From: Actinomycetes bacterium
GTDB lineage: Bacteria > Actinomycetota > Actinomycetes > Actinomycetales > Microbacteriaceae
Assembly: GCA_023432305.1 (NCBI GenBank)
Contig: JAEYUT010000384.1
Span: 1 to 5,267, forward strand
Length of the DNA: 5,267 bases
Direction of reading: 5' to 3'
Shown: positions 1-5,230 of the stretch, piece after piece
Numbering within the stretch: position 1 is the stretch's first letter
Layout of the letters: every line of letters starts with the position of its first letter
The notes under the pieces: model-generated
What the model was told of the DNA's origin: nothing
The model's database searches: none
Seen by the model: the letters and a program-made list of their open reading frames with translations, nothing else
Position numbers and translations under genes: made by a program

Positions 1-3
1 CGA

Positions 4-19
4 TGGGGAGGCGTCCCCA
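4..19 (-). terminator. Weak hairpin after the last gene
   Basis: A 6-bp perfect stem with a 4-nt loop (TGGGGA-CGCC-TCCCCA on the minus strand) lies 35 bases beyond the final stop at 54. The stem is GC-rich, but the strand shows no U-tract before the window ends, so an intrinsic terminator is only a possibility. Confidence 0.25.
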
Positions 20-53
20 CCTGGTTCTCTAGAGGTCTGCGCCGACTGACGCG

Positions 54-773
54 TCAGAAGGTGGCGGGCCGTGCGGGCCGGTAGTCACCGCGAACGAAGC
101 TGCGGTCCATCATCGACAGACGCGCCACCGACCCAGGGACAGCCGACTTCCACGGGCCAGGCAGGTTCCAGATCATGGCCCACCCCGCGAGAGCGAGATC
201 AGGGTCGGCGGTCGTGCACACCCACGCTCCGAGGTTGCGCACCCCTGGAGATAGTCGCGCTCTGAGGCGGATTTCGCGGGCAGGAGCGCAGTCACGATCG
301 CGACGCCCGCCAACACGATCGCGCCTACGATCGCCCACGCGAGCAACGCTGATCCCGCCTCGGCCCCCGCTGCGCCGATCACCAGGCCCACTGCCCCCAG
401 CACGGCTGCGGCCACGACCAGCGCCCGCATCCAGGGAGCCCTGGGGCGTTCCTCGCCGAACAGCGATCGTTGCGCGCGGATCGCCTCGACGACGGCGTCC
501 GACACTCGCACACGCCAGTCAACATCCTCGCGCTCGAGCACGAACCTGTCGCCCGGGCGCGGTTCGCCACCGAACATCGCCGCCAGCACGATCCTCTCGA
601 TCGGATGAACGTGCGCGATGTGCTCACCTGCGGTGAAGTGCCACACGCGACCCACCGACCGCTTCTGCTCGAACGACTGCGGAAGATAGGCGCCGACCGG
701 CTCCGATGGCCCAGATGGCGGCCGCGAGCGCTGCCACGAGCAGAATGCCGCCTCCGATGAGCGCCGCGATCAT
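54..773 (-). pseudogene. Membrane protein gene with two compensating frameshifts (239 codons if repaired)
   Basis: Starts at ATG 773, overlapping the previous stop as ATGA, with GAGG ten bases upstream. The first 25 codons encode a membrane anchor (LIGGGILLVAALAAAIWAIGA). This frame then loses its GC-rich third positions and stops at TGA about 50 codons in. Coding character moves to another frame at about 695-702: GCCGGTC there has one base too many, and removing it gives GAVGAYLPQSFEQKR. That frame encodes a middle region (HFTAGEHIAHVHPIERIV...) and two further membrane helices (residues about 116-135 and 142-164 of the repaired product). At the C run 242-245 it shifts back: one missing base restores the first frame, giving DYLQGVRNLGAW and a Trp-rich C terminus ending at TGA 54. 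The two shifts cancel, so the repaired product is exactly 239 residues. Either a decayed gene or two homopolymer errors in the read. Family not recognised. Confidence 0.7.
173..655 (-). CDS. Central open fragment of the frameshifted membrane protein (160 aa if read from GTG 655)
   Basis: This is the longest uninterrupted frame in the broken membrane protein gene and is what an automatic caller might report. From GTG 655 it encodes the conserved-looking middle (W5, HFTAGEH, IERIV) and two membrane helices at residues about 77-96 and 103-125. It then ends in about 23 out-of-frame residues rich in Cys, Ser, Arg and Pro. GTG 655 has no good ribosome binding site, and coding character extends upstream of it. 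It is probably not an independent gene; the full-length broken gene is the better annotation. Confidence 0.3.
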   Translation of the reverse strand: MGRVWHFTAGEHIAHVHPIERIVLAAMFGGEPRPGDRFVLEREDVDWRVRVSDAVVEAIRAQRSLFGEERPRAPWMRALVVAAAVLGAVGLVIGAAGAEAGSALLAWAIVGAIVLAGVAIVTALLPAKSASERDYLQGCATSERGCARPPTLISLSRGGP

Positions 774-1441
774 AAGCTGACCGCCTCAGTCGGGTCGGGC
801 CTCACGAGCGTGCTGATGGCGGCGTCGACAGGCCACCGCAGAGTCGAGACGATCGCATCGAAGAGCGCGAGCATCTCCTCCTCGTAGTCGGCGAGCGCGG
901 TGGAGCACGTGAGCAGCGCGATGCGCTCGGGCTCGCGCGCGGCGATCCAGTAGTCGGCTTCGACGAACTCGAAGCGCTGCTCGACCTCGCCCTCGACGAT
1001 GTCGCGCACGCGCCGCCAGGAGTGGCGCACGGCATGGATGGCGTCATCGCCCGCGGGCACGCCGGGGCGCACGTCGGCGTCGTCGCCGCTCCATCCGGAC
1101 ATGCCCTTGTCGAGGAAGTCGACGAGGGCTCCCGCCCCGATCTCCTTCAGCTCAGCCTCCCCCACCCGGGGAAGAAACACGGCGATCCACGCCGGGAGCG
1201 GGATGCCCGGAACGATGTTGAACGCCACGTAGAAGTCGGTCGCCCCGCCCTCACGGGCCAGCTCCGCCGCCTTCTGGAAGCGGCGGCGCATCTCGGCGCG
1301 CGGCGTCGCGAGGTCGTCGCGTCGAACCGTGACCTCATCGACGACCTGACGGATGGACCGCTGGATAGTGAGCTCCGACGCCAGGTTGATGCGGCCCCAC
1401 TTGCCCGGGAGCTCGAACTGGGGTGTGCTCGGCTGCGTCAT
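770..1441 (-). CDS. Soluble protein, distant relative of the preceding gene (223 aa)
   Basis: A 223-residue soluble protein starting at ATG 1441. It overlaps the previous stop as ATGA and has GGAGGAGGG just upstream (core 1448-1453, six bases from the start). It shares its layout with the preceding gene: an opening strand (FELPGKWGRINL, 9-20), an Arg/Glu-rich helix (45-65), a strand pair (FYVAFNIVPG and AWIAVFLPR, 70-92), a helix (95-112), a Gly/Asp loop (114-132), then strands VRHSWRRVRDIV, FEFVEADYWIA and RIALLTCST and a final helix (184-200) ending at RW. The ending 'aromatic strand, LLTCST strand, helix' is the feature most like Mog1/PsbP/LpqN domains. No catalytic motif is visible. Its stop overlaps the following start as ATGA. 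Likely to act with the preceding gene, perhaps as a heteromeric pair (inference). Confidence 0.8.
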   Translation of the reverse strand: MTQPSTPQFELPGKWGRINLASELTIQRSIRQVVDEVTVRRDDLATPRAEMRRRFQKAAELAREGGATDFYVAFNIVPGIPLPAWIAVFLPRVGEAELKEIGAGALVDFLDKGMSGWSGDDADVRPGVPAGDDAIHAVRHSWRRVRDIVEGEVEQRFEFVEADYWIAAREPERIALLTCSTALADYEEEMLALFDAIVSTLRWPVDAAISTLVRPDPTEAVSL

Positions 1442-2052
1442 CGGCCCTCCTCCCCGGCGAACCAGGCCTTCTCGCCCGAGGCGAGAGCCACAAGGAACGA
1501 GCGTGCGTCGTCGAGCAGGGCGAGGTTCTGCGTCATGAACATGAGCTCCACCGCGGTGTCGGACTCGGACAGGAACAGGGCGAGGAAGGCGCGCTCCGTC
1601 GCCGGCGCCGGAACCCCGCCTTCATTCGCAGGCAGCTGGTAGTCGCGGCTGAGGATCGCGCGACCGTTTGGAAGTTCGAGCTCCTCGACCACGCGGTTGA
1701 CGAGCGCGTCCACGCCATCTCCGGTGTAGCCCGTCGCCGCCTCCAGATAGTTGTCGTACGCGTTCGCCGTCACACGACTCGCCCGGATGCTCAGGAGCGC
1801 GTCCACGCGCCCCGACTCCGGGGACAGGATGAGCGCCGAGCTGCGGCGTGAGCCCGCAGGCAGTCGGGCCGCGATCCCCTGCACCACCGCGAGCGCGTGC
1901 GCGAGGCGGACTCGCGCCTCGTCGGCGACGCCGCTGAACGACGCGACGATCTCGGCGATGCCTGCTGCCGCATCGTCATCGGGGCCAGGAAGGTCGATCC
2001 AGGCGGTGCTCAGATCCAGGCGGAGCACGCCGTCGGCGTAGTTGCGACTCAT
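1438..2052 (-). CDS. Soluble alpha/beta protein, possible Mog1/PsbP-like fold (204 aa)
   Basis: A 204-residue soluble protein without signal peptide. The start at ATG 2052 is well supported: it overlaps the preceding stop as ATGA and has AAGGAG eight bases upstream (2061-2066). The longer frame up to 2250 lies inside the previous gene and is rejected. The order of elements is an N-terminal strand ending in AWIDLPG (17-23), a long Ala/Arg-rich helical region (26-66), a strand pair (ALILSP, ALLSIR, 73-90), a helix (98-106), and then FLALFLSE, VELMFMTQ and a closing helix (178-192). This strand-helix-strand pattern, with paired C-terminal strands and a last helix, recalls the Mog1/PsbP/LpqN fold, a family that includes mycobacterial LpqN and DUF1795/EagR chaperones of type VI effectors. 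The fold call is tentative. The next gene looks like a distant relative. Inferred role: adaptor or chaperone for the module. Confidence 0.8.
   Translation of the reverse strand: MSRNYADGVLRLDLSTAWIDLPGPDDDAAAGIAEIVASFSGVADEARVRLAHALAVVQGIAARLPAGSRRSSALILSPESGRVDALLSIRASRVTANAYDNYLEAATGYTGDGVDALVNRVVEELELPNGRAILSRDYQLPANEGGVPAPATERAFLALFLSESDTAVELMFMTQNLALLDDARSFLVALASGEKAWFAGEEGR
1448..1453 (-). promoter_or_regulatory. Strong ribosome binding site inside the end of the 204-aa gene
   Basis: GGAGGA on the minus strand, six bases before ATG 1441, within the final codons of the preceding gene (which encode EEGR). It supports independent, efficient initiation of the 223-residue protein in addition to coupling through the ATGA overlap. 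Confidence 0.7.
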
Positions 2053-2507
2053 CGGGGGATCTCCTTGCCGTCGATGTCTCGTCGGATCCACTCGTCGGGG
2101 ATCTGCATGCGCTCGGGTTCGCGCATCGGATCGATGAGCATCGCCGAGGGCTCGCGTCGATCGTCGACATTGCGATACGAGAAGCTGGCTGCCCACTGCA
2201 CGAGCTTGTGGGCGCGCTTGAGTTGTCGGGGCGTGTAGCCCACGAACCACGGCCCTGTCTGGGGCAGCTTGCGAGGCCGCCCGATCGAGGCGGTGATGTC
2301 GCGCACGGGGCGCTTGACCGGCGTCGTGGAGGCGAACATCAAGATCCGGCGGGGCTTGATGAGGTAGTCGCTCATCAGCAGATAGCGCCCGTCGGGGAGC
2401 GCGAACTGGTACGTCCCAGGCGCATCGATGTAGGTCGAGTGGTAGGAGATGTGCGCCATGGTGCGATGCGCGAGGTCCGCGGCGACCGCCTTGTCGAGTT
2501 CAGCCAT
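2049..2507 (-). CDS. Unrecognised soluble protein, diverged tandem paralogue 3 of 3 (152 aa)
   Basis: Third tandem paralogue, 152 residues, soluble. The first 27 residues are nearly the same as in paralogue 2 (24 of 27), but the rest is only about 40% identical by eye. It keeps PDGRYL (38-43), PWFVGYTPRQLKR (86-98), IDPM and the IP..W ending. It lacks the Gly/Pro/Trp-rich tail (PLPGLNGLTGG) of the other two and ends shortly after the W. The start is placed at ATG 2507 because MAELDK aligns exactly with the other copies; the frame is open 20 codons further upstream (to a GTG at 2567), but those codons lie inside paralogue 2. The gene overlaps paralogue 2 by 8 nt and the following gene by 4 nt (ATGA). 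AAGGAG for the next gene lies in its last codons. The deeper divergence marks it as an older duplicate or one with a different partner. Confidence 0.85.
   Translation of the reverse strand: MAELDKAVAADLAHRTMAHISYHSTYIDAPGTYQFALPDGRYLLMSDYLIKPRRILMFASTTPVKRPVRDITASIGRPRKLPQTGPWFVGYTPRQLKRAHKLVQWAASFSYRNVDDRREPSAMLIDPMREPERMQIPDEWIRRDIDGKEIPR
2061..2066 (-). promoter_or_regulatory. Strong ribosome binding site inside the end of paralogue 3
   Basis: AAGGAG on the minus strand, eight bases before ATG 2052. It fixes the start of the 204-residue protein and lies within the last codons of the preceding gene, as expected for tightly coupled operon genes. Confidence 0.7.
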
Positions 2508-3027
2508 CAGCGCGCGGCCTTCGCGAGCGCCCGTAGGTGGGATCGGACGGGTCGTCGGATCGCCCACCCCAGTCGGTTCCGCCGGTGAGGCCGTTCAATC
2601 CCGGCAGAGGCCAGTCCGCCGGGATCTCGAGCCGTGTCGGCGTCTGCATAGGGTCGATCACGATCGTGTCGGGACGGACCACGTCGTTGTTCTGCCGGTA
2701 GCAGAACCGGATCGTCTCCGCGAGCGCGCCGTGGTCGCGCTTGAGCTGCTTGTCCGTGTACCCCACGAACCAGGGCGAATCGACGGGCAGACCGCGCGGA
2801 GTGAGGAGCCCGCTGCGCTGTTTGTACCACCCCGTCACGCCGACCTTGCTGTAGATCCGCAGCAGACGGCGAGACTCACCCGCTTGATCCTCCAGGTCGA
2901 GATAGCGCCCGTCGGGGATCACGTACTGGTACAGCGCCGGAGGCGCGATGTACGTCGAATGGAACGAGACATGCGCCATGATGCGGTGCGCGAGATCCGC
3001 GGCGACCGCCTTGTCGAGCTCAGCCAT
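2500..3027 (-). CDS. Unrecognised soluble protein, tandem paralogue 2 of 3 (175 aa)
   Basis: Second tandem paralogue, 175 residues, soluble, family not recognised. By eye, 135 of the first 153 residues match paralogue 1. The landmarks are shared: IPDGRYL at 37-43, PWFVGYTDKQLKR at 85-97, IDP at 124-126 and DWPLPGLNGLTGG at 138-150. Several exchanges replace a hydrophobic residue with a charged or polar one (V51E, L57R, W71R, V83D, M105T, L107R relative to paralogue 1). The last 22 residues (154-175, Arg/Asp/Pro-rich) do not resemble the tail of paralogue 1. The start at ATG 3027 has no Shine-Dalgarno sequence and overlaps the preceding gene by 8 nt, so translation probably depends on reinitiation from that gene. 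Its own stop overlaps the next gene in the same way. The function is unknown; candidate immunity protein or partner of the upstream effector-like protein (inference). Confidence 0.85.
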   Translation of the reverse strand: MAELDKAVAADLAHRIMAHVSFHSTYIAPPALYQYVIPDGRYLDLEDQAGESRRLLRIYSKVGVTGWYKQRSGLLTPRGLPVDSPWFVGYTDKQLKRDHGALAETIRFCYRQNNDVVRPDTIVIDPMQTPTRLEIPADWPLPGLNGLTGGTDWGGRSDDPSDPTYGRSRRPRADG

Positions 3028-3526
3028 TTGCGGGCGGCCACTGTGGGTACCGATCCGATCGGCCGGACCAGTCGGTTCCGCCTGTGAGGCCGTTCAATCC
3101 AGGCAGAGGCCAGTCCCCTGGGATCTCAAGCCGCGTCGGCGCCTGCAACGGATCGATCACGATCGTGTCAGGACGGACCACGTCGTTGTTCTGCCGGTAG
3201 CAGAACAAGATCATCCGGGTGAGCTCGGCGTGATCGCGCTTGAGCTGCTTGTCCGAGTACCCGACGAACCAGGGCGACACGACCGGCAGACCGCGCGGAG
3301 TGAGCAGCGCGCTCCACTGCCGGTACCACCCCGTCACTCCCACCTTGCTGTAGATCAGCAGCAACCGACGGGACACACCCGCCTGGTCCTCCAGGTCGAG
3401 GTAGCGCCCGTCGGGGATCACGTACTGGTACAGCGCCGGAGGCGCGATGTACATCGAATGGAACGAAACATGCGCCATGATGCGGTGCGCGAGATCCGCA
3501 GCGACCACCTTGTCGAGTTCAGCCAT
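3020..3526 (-). CDS. Unrecognised soluble protein, tandem paralogue 1 of 3 (168 aa)
   Basis: First of three tandem paralogues. It is a 168-residue soluble protein without signal peptide or membrane helix, in a family I do not recognise. Visible landmarks are an N-terminal helix (MAELDK...AHRIMAH, 1-19), a Tyr/Pro-rich segment with IPDGRYL (37-43), the signature PWFVGYSDKQLKR (85-97), an IDP turn at 124-126, and a Pro/Gly/Trp-rich end (IPGDWPLPGLNG, 135-146). It starts at ATG 3526, 48 nt after the effector-like gene; GAGGTGA lies 18 nt upstream, too far for an ideal ribosome binding site. Upstream in this frame a stop appears before any ATG, GTG or TTG. Its end overlaps the next gene by 8 nt. 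About 88% identity to paralogue 2 over residues 1-153. The tandem copies directly after a T7SS effector-like gene suggest an immunity or binding-partner role (inference). Confidence 0.85.
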   Translation of the reverse strand: MAELDKVVAADLAHRIMAHVSFHSMYIAPPALYQYVIPDGRYLDLEDQAGVSRRLLLIYSKVGVTGWYRQWSALLTPRGLPVVSPWFVGYSDKQLKRDHAELTRMILFCYRQNNDVVRPDTIVIDPLQAPTRLEIPGDWPLPGLNGLTGGTDWSGRSDRYPQWPPANG

Positions 3527-3574
3527 CAGCGCGAGAGTACCCGTTCACCTCAGTGAGGACGATCGACCCGGACT
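3527..3574 (-). promoter_or_regulatory. 48-nt gap between effector-like gene and first paralogue, with small inverted repeat
   Basis: This is the only real intergenic space in the operon. It holds a perfect small inverted repeat (CCTCA-C-TGAGG, 3548-3558) whose right arm contains the only Shine-Dalgarno-like GAGGTGA of the gap. Eighteen bases separate that motif from ATG 3526. The stem is short and no T-tract follows, so it is not a terminator. It might modulate translation or mark the edge of the duplicated block, but this is weak evidence. Confidence 0.25.
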
Positions 3575-4891
3575 TCATCGGGAGGGCACCGCGCCGATCT
3601 GCCCCCACACCTCTCCGACCTCGCCGAAGCGCTCGGTGATCCCGCCTTCGCCGAAGATGGCGTCGGGGAGGGTCACCGCGTCGAGCACCGGTGTGGCAAT
3701 GCCGAGCGTCGGCTGGTCGAGCAGCCCCGCGATGAGTCCGCTGGGGTCCGCCCCGTCCATGTTCCAGGCCTCACTGCTGCTGCCGAGCGTGAAGTCGAGC
3801 CCTTCAGAGAATACGAACTGGAACGGCGCAGCATTCGCGGACATGGTCGACGGAAGGATCGCGGACAATGCCTCATTGCCCGCACGCGTCGCGATCCCCG
3901 TCGTCACGATGACCTGCCGCTGCCCGAATGCGGCGGCGAGCTGCGCCCCCGTCCGGGTGACGCCTTCACCGACGGTCGCGAAGAGGTTGTTCCCCGCGCC
4001 GCCGAGCTTCGCTGTGACGACGCTCACCACGGCGCCGATGCCGTCCGCGATGACCGTCCCCAGCGACTCGCGGCCCATAGCGAAGAGCACGAGAGAGCAC
4101 AGGAACACACCGATCGCGAGGATCGCGGACAGGGCCGTGAGCGCGAGCGCCAGGGGCGCGAGGGCGGGGATGAAGATCGAGAGCACCGTGACGATCAGGG
4201 CGAGGATGTCGACGATCTCCTTGAGGACTTTGAGCACCTCGCGCAGCGCCTCGAGCACGGGGCCGAGGTACTTCGAGGCGAGATCCCAGATGTTGGCGAG
4301 GTCGCCGACGAACGCCTCGTACCACTTGTCGTTGAGGCCCGCCTGCTCGGCGGCGTTGTGCAGCGTGCGGATCGCGTCACGTGCGGCCTGGTCGAGGTTC
4401 TCGACGGCCGTCTGGTAGCGGTCGAGGTACGTCGCATACGCCGAGTCGTACGTGAGCGCCTTCGTCGTCGCCGTCACGAGATCCTCGAGGACCTCCGTGT
4501 CGGTCGGATCGAGCAGACGCTGGTACTCGAGCTGCGTGCGGCGAGTGCGCCAGTAGTGTCCGTTCTGGTTGTTCGTGTCGATGCTCTGGCGAGCCGATTC
4601 GGCCGTGGACTGCGCCGTTGCGAGTGCTGCAGCGTACTGCGTGTACGCCGTGGCGGCGCCCTCGTAGCGCACGGCGACAGCGTCTGCCGCGGTGACGCCC
4701 TCGTTCGCGCGATCGCGCACCTCGTCGACCGACTCGCCGATCGAGACATTGCCATTGGCGAGCGCCTTGAGCTGGGTGACCGCATCGCGCAGAGCCTTCG
4801 CCGTGTCGTCGTACGCCTTCGCGTAGCCGCTGACCGCGTCAGGGTCGCCCTGGATGGGGTCCGGGATGGGGTTGTAGCAGGCGAAGCACAT
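3575..4891 (-). CDS. Putative T7SS-secreted effector-like protein with hydrophobic hairpin (438 aa)
   Basis: A 438-residue protein starting at ATG 4891, 4 nt after the stop of the ESX-like gene, with AAGGCGG nine bases upstream. The longer open frame up to 5059 is rejected because it runs antiparallel in codon quality inside the ESX-like gene. Residues 11-45 (QGDPDAV, then Ala/Leu-rich helix) match the style of the putative T7SS secretion-signal domain found at the N terminus of actinobacterial polymorphic toxins. Residues 50-205 are helical, Ala/Thr/Asp-rich and probably coiled. Residues 205-225 lead into a strongly hydrophobic pair of segments (about 226-245 and 248-271) broken by IPALAP. 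Residues 272-438 are a Gly/Ala-rich soluble region with no domain I recognise. It carries no signal peptide. Inference: a T7SS substrate whose C-terminal part is either a novel effector domain or a non-toxic surface domain. The position usually held by a toxin domain is occupied, but its activity cannot be read from the sequence. Confidence 0.8.
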   Translation of the reverse strand: MCFACYNPIPDPIQGDPDAVSGYAKAYDDTAKALRDAVTQLKALANGNVSIGESVDEVRDRANEGVTAADAVAVRYEGAATAYTQYAAALATAQSTAESARQSIDTNNQNGHYWRTRRTQLEYQRLLDPTDTEVLEDLVTATTKALTYDSAYATYLDRYQTAVENLDQAARDAIRTLHNAAEQAGLNDKWYEAFVGDLANIWDLASKYLGPVLEALREVLKVLKEIVDILALIVTVLSIFIPALAPLALALTALSAILAIGVFLCSLVLFAMGRESLGTVIADGIGAVVSVVTAKLGGAGNNLFATVGEGVTRTGAQLAAAFGQRQVIVTTGIATRAGNEALSAILPSTMSANAAPFQFVFSEGLDFTLGSSSEAWNMDGADPSGLIAGLLDQPTLGIATPVLDAVTLPDAIFGEGGITERFGEVGEVWGQIGAVPSR

Positions 4892-4895
4892 GAGA

Positions 4896-5219
4896 TCACA
4901 CCGCCTTCTGGCCGGAGGGCGCGTTGCCGCTGCCCTGAGAGAGTCCCGACGCGAGATCCTTGTCGACCGTCGCGAACTGGGTTGCGATGTTCTCCACCGA
5001 CTCCTGCAGCCATTCGAACTGGTCACGCAGCTCCAGCCGGCGCTTGTCCCACGAGTCACGGAAGCTGTTGGCCGCGCCAGCGAGATCGGCGCGCCCGACG
5101 ACGCCGCCGACGCCGATCCCCATCTCGGTGTCCCTCGACATCACGTCGACGACGAACTTGAGGTTCTTCGACAGCTCCTGCAGGCTCTCGTAGTCGAGCC
5201 GGATGTGGGTCCCTGACAC
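4896..5219 (-). CDS. WXG100/ESX-like small secreted protein (107 aa)
   Basis: A 107-residue protein predicted to be almost entirely helical, with no signal peptide or membrane segment. It fits the actinobacterial ESX-like (WXG100 superfamily) type: a first helix over residues 8-30, a Gly-rich turn at 32-43, then a long second helix around W57 (F53, W57, then an R/E/L-rich stretch). A short polar tail follows (G/S/N/Q, 92-107). The classical W-x-G turn is absent; W57 sits in the 'F..sW..rr' context common in longer actinobacterial members. F82-x-x-x-D86 (FATVD) resembles the YxxxD/E export motif with Phe for Tyr. Family knowledge: such proteins pair with a larger T7SS substrate and are exported with it. 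The gene lies 4 nt before the larger protein, which supports this. The GTG start at 5219 is chosen because AGGGAG lies 5 nt upstream. The frame stays open to the window edge, so a more distant start cannot be wholly excluded. Confidence 0.85.
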   Translation of the reverse strand: MSGTHIRLDYESLQELSKNLKFVVDVMSRDTEMGIGVGGVVGRADLAGAANSFRDSWDKRRLELRDQFEWLQESVENIATQFATVDKDLASGLSQGSGNAPSGQKAV

Positions 5220-5224
5220 GGATG

Positions 5225-5230
5225 CTCCCT
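5225..5230 (-). promoter_or_regulatory. Ribosome binding site of the ESX-like gene
   Basis: AGGGAG on the minus strand, five bases before GTG 5219. It decides the choice of the GTG start over a start beyond the window edge. The remaining bases to 5267 show no convincing -10/-35 pair, so the operon promoter probably lies outside the window. Confidence 0.6.

Larger units (their letters stand above)
2049..3526 (-). repeat. Tandem gene triplication
   Basis: Three head-to-tail copies of one gene, with units of about 500, 520 and 455 bp. Copies 1 and 2 are close at the nucleotide level over most of their length. Copy 3 keeps high similarity only near its start: over the first 81 nt of coding sequence it differs from copy 2 at 10 positions by eye. 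Long exact matches include the stretch at 2481-2498, repeated at 3001-3018. The junction CGCGCTGATGGCTGAAC occurs before both copy 1 and copy 3, while copy 2 begins with CGCAAATGGCTGAGC. The duplications therefore took place with breakpoints close to the start codon. Confidence 0.9.

Noticed and set aside
27..34. Palindrome CTCTAGAG after the last gene
   Set aside because: Eight bases only, no second copy and no gene context that would make it an operator or attachment site.
54..773. Programmed ribosomal frameshifting in the membrane protein gene
   Set aside because: Two shifts of opposite sign would be needed and neither site shows a slippery heptamer with a downstream structure; mutation or read error is simpler.
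1022..1851. Plus-strand open frames at 1022-1642 and 1423-1851
   Set aside because: Antisense shadows of the two alpha/beta protein genes, Arg-rich, with no ribosome binding site consistent with a gene.
2449..3556. Plus-strand open frames at 2449-3087 and 2948-3556 that resemble each other
   Set aside because: Their mutual similarity only mirrors the tandem duplication of the minus-strand genes.
4892..5059. Extension of the effector-like gene to a start at 5059
   Set aside because: The added 56 codons are Arg/Ser-rich and lie in another frame of the ESX-like gene; ATG 4891 has the expected spacing and ribosome binding site.
3447..5161. Long plus-strand open frames (3447-4418 and 4358-5161) opposite the effector-like gene
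   Set aside because: They are antisense to a gene with good codon use and coupling; their products are Arg/Ser/Ala-rich without domain character, a common artefact of high-GC DNA.
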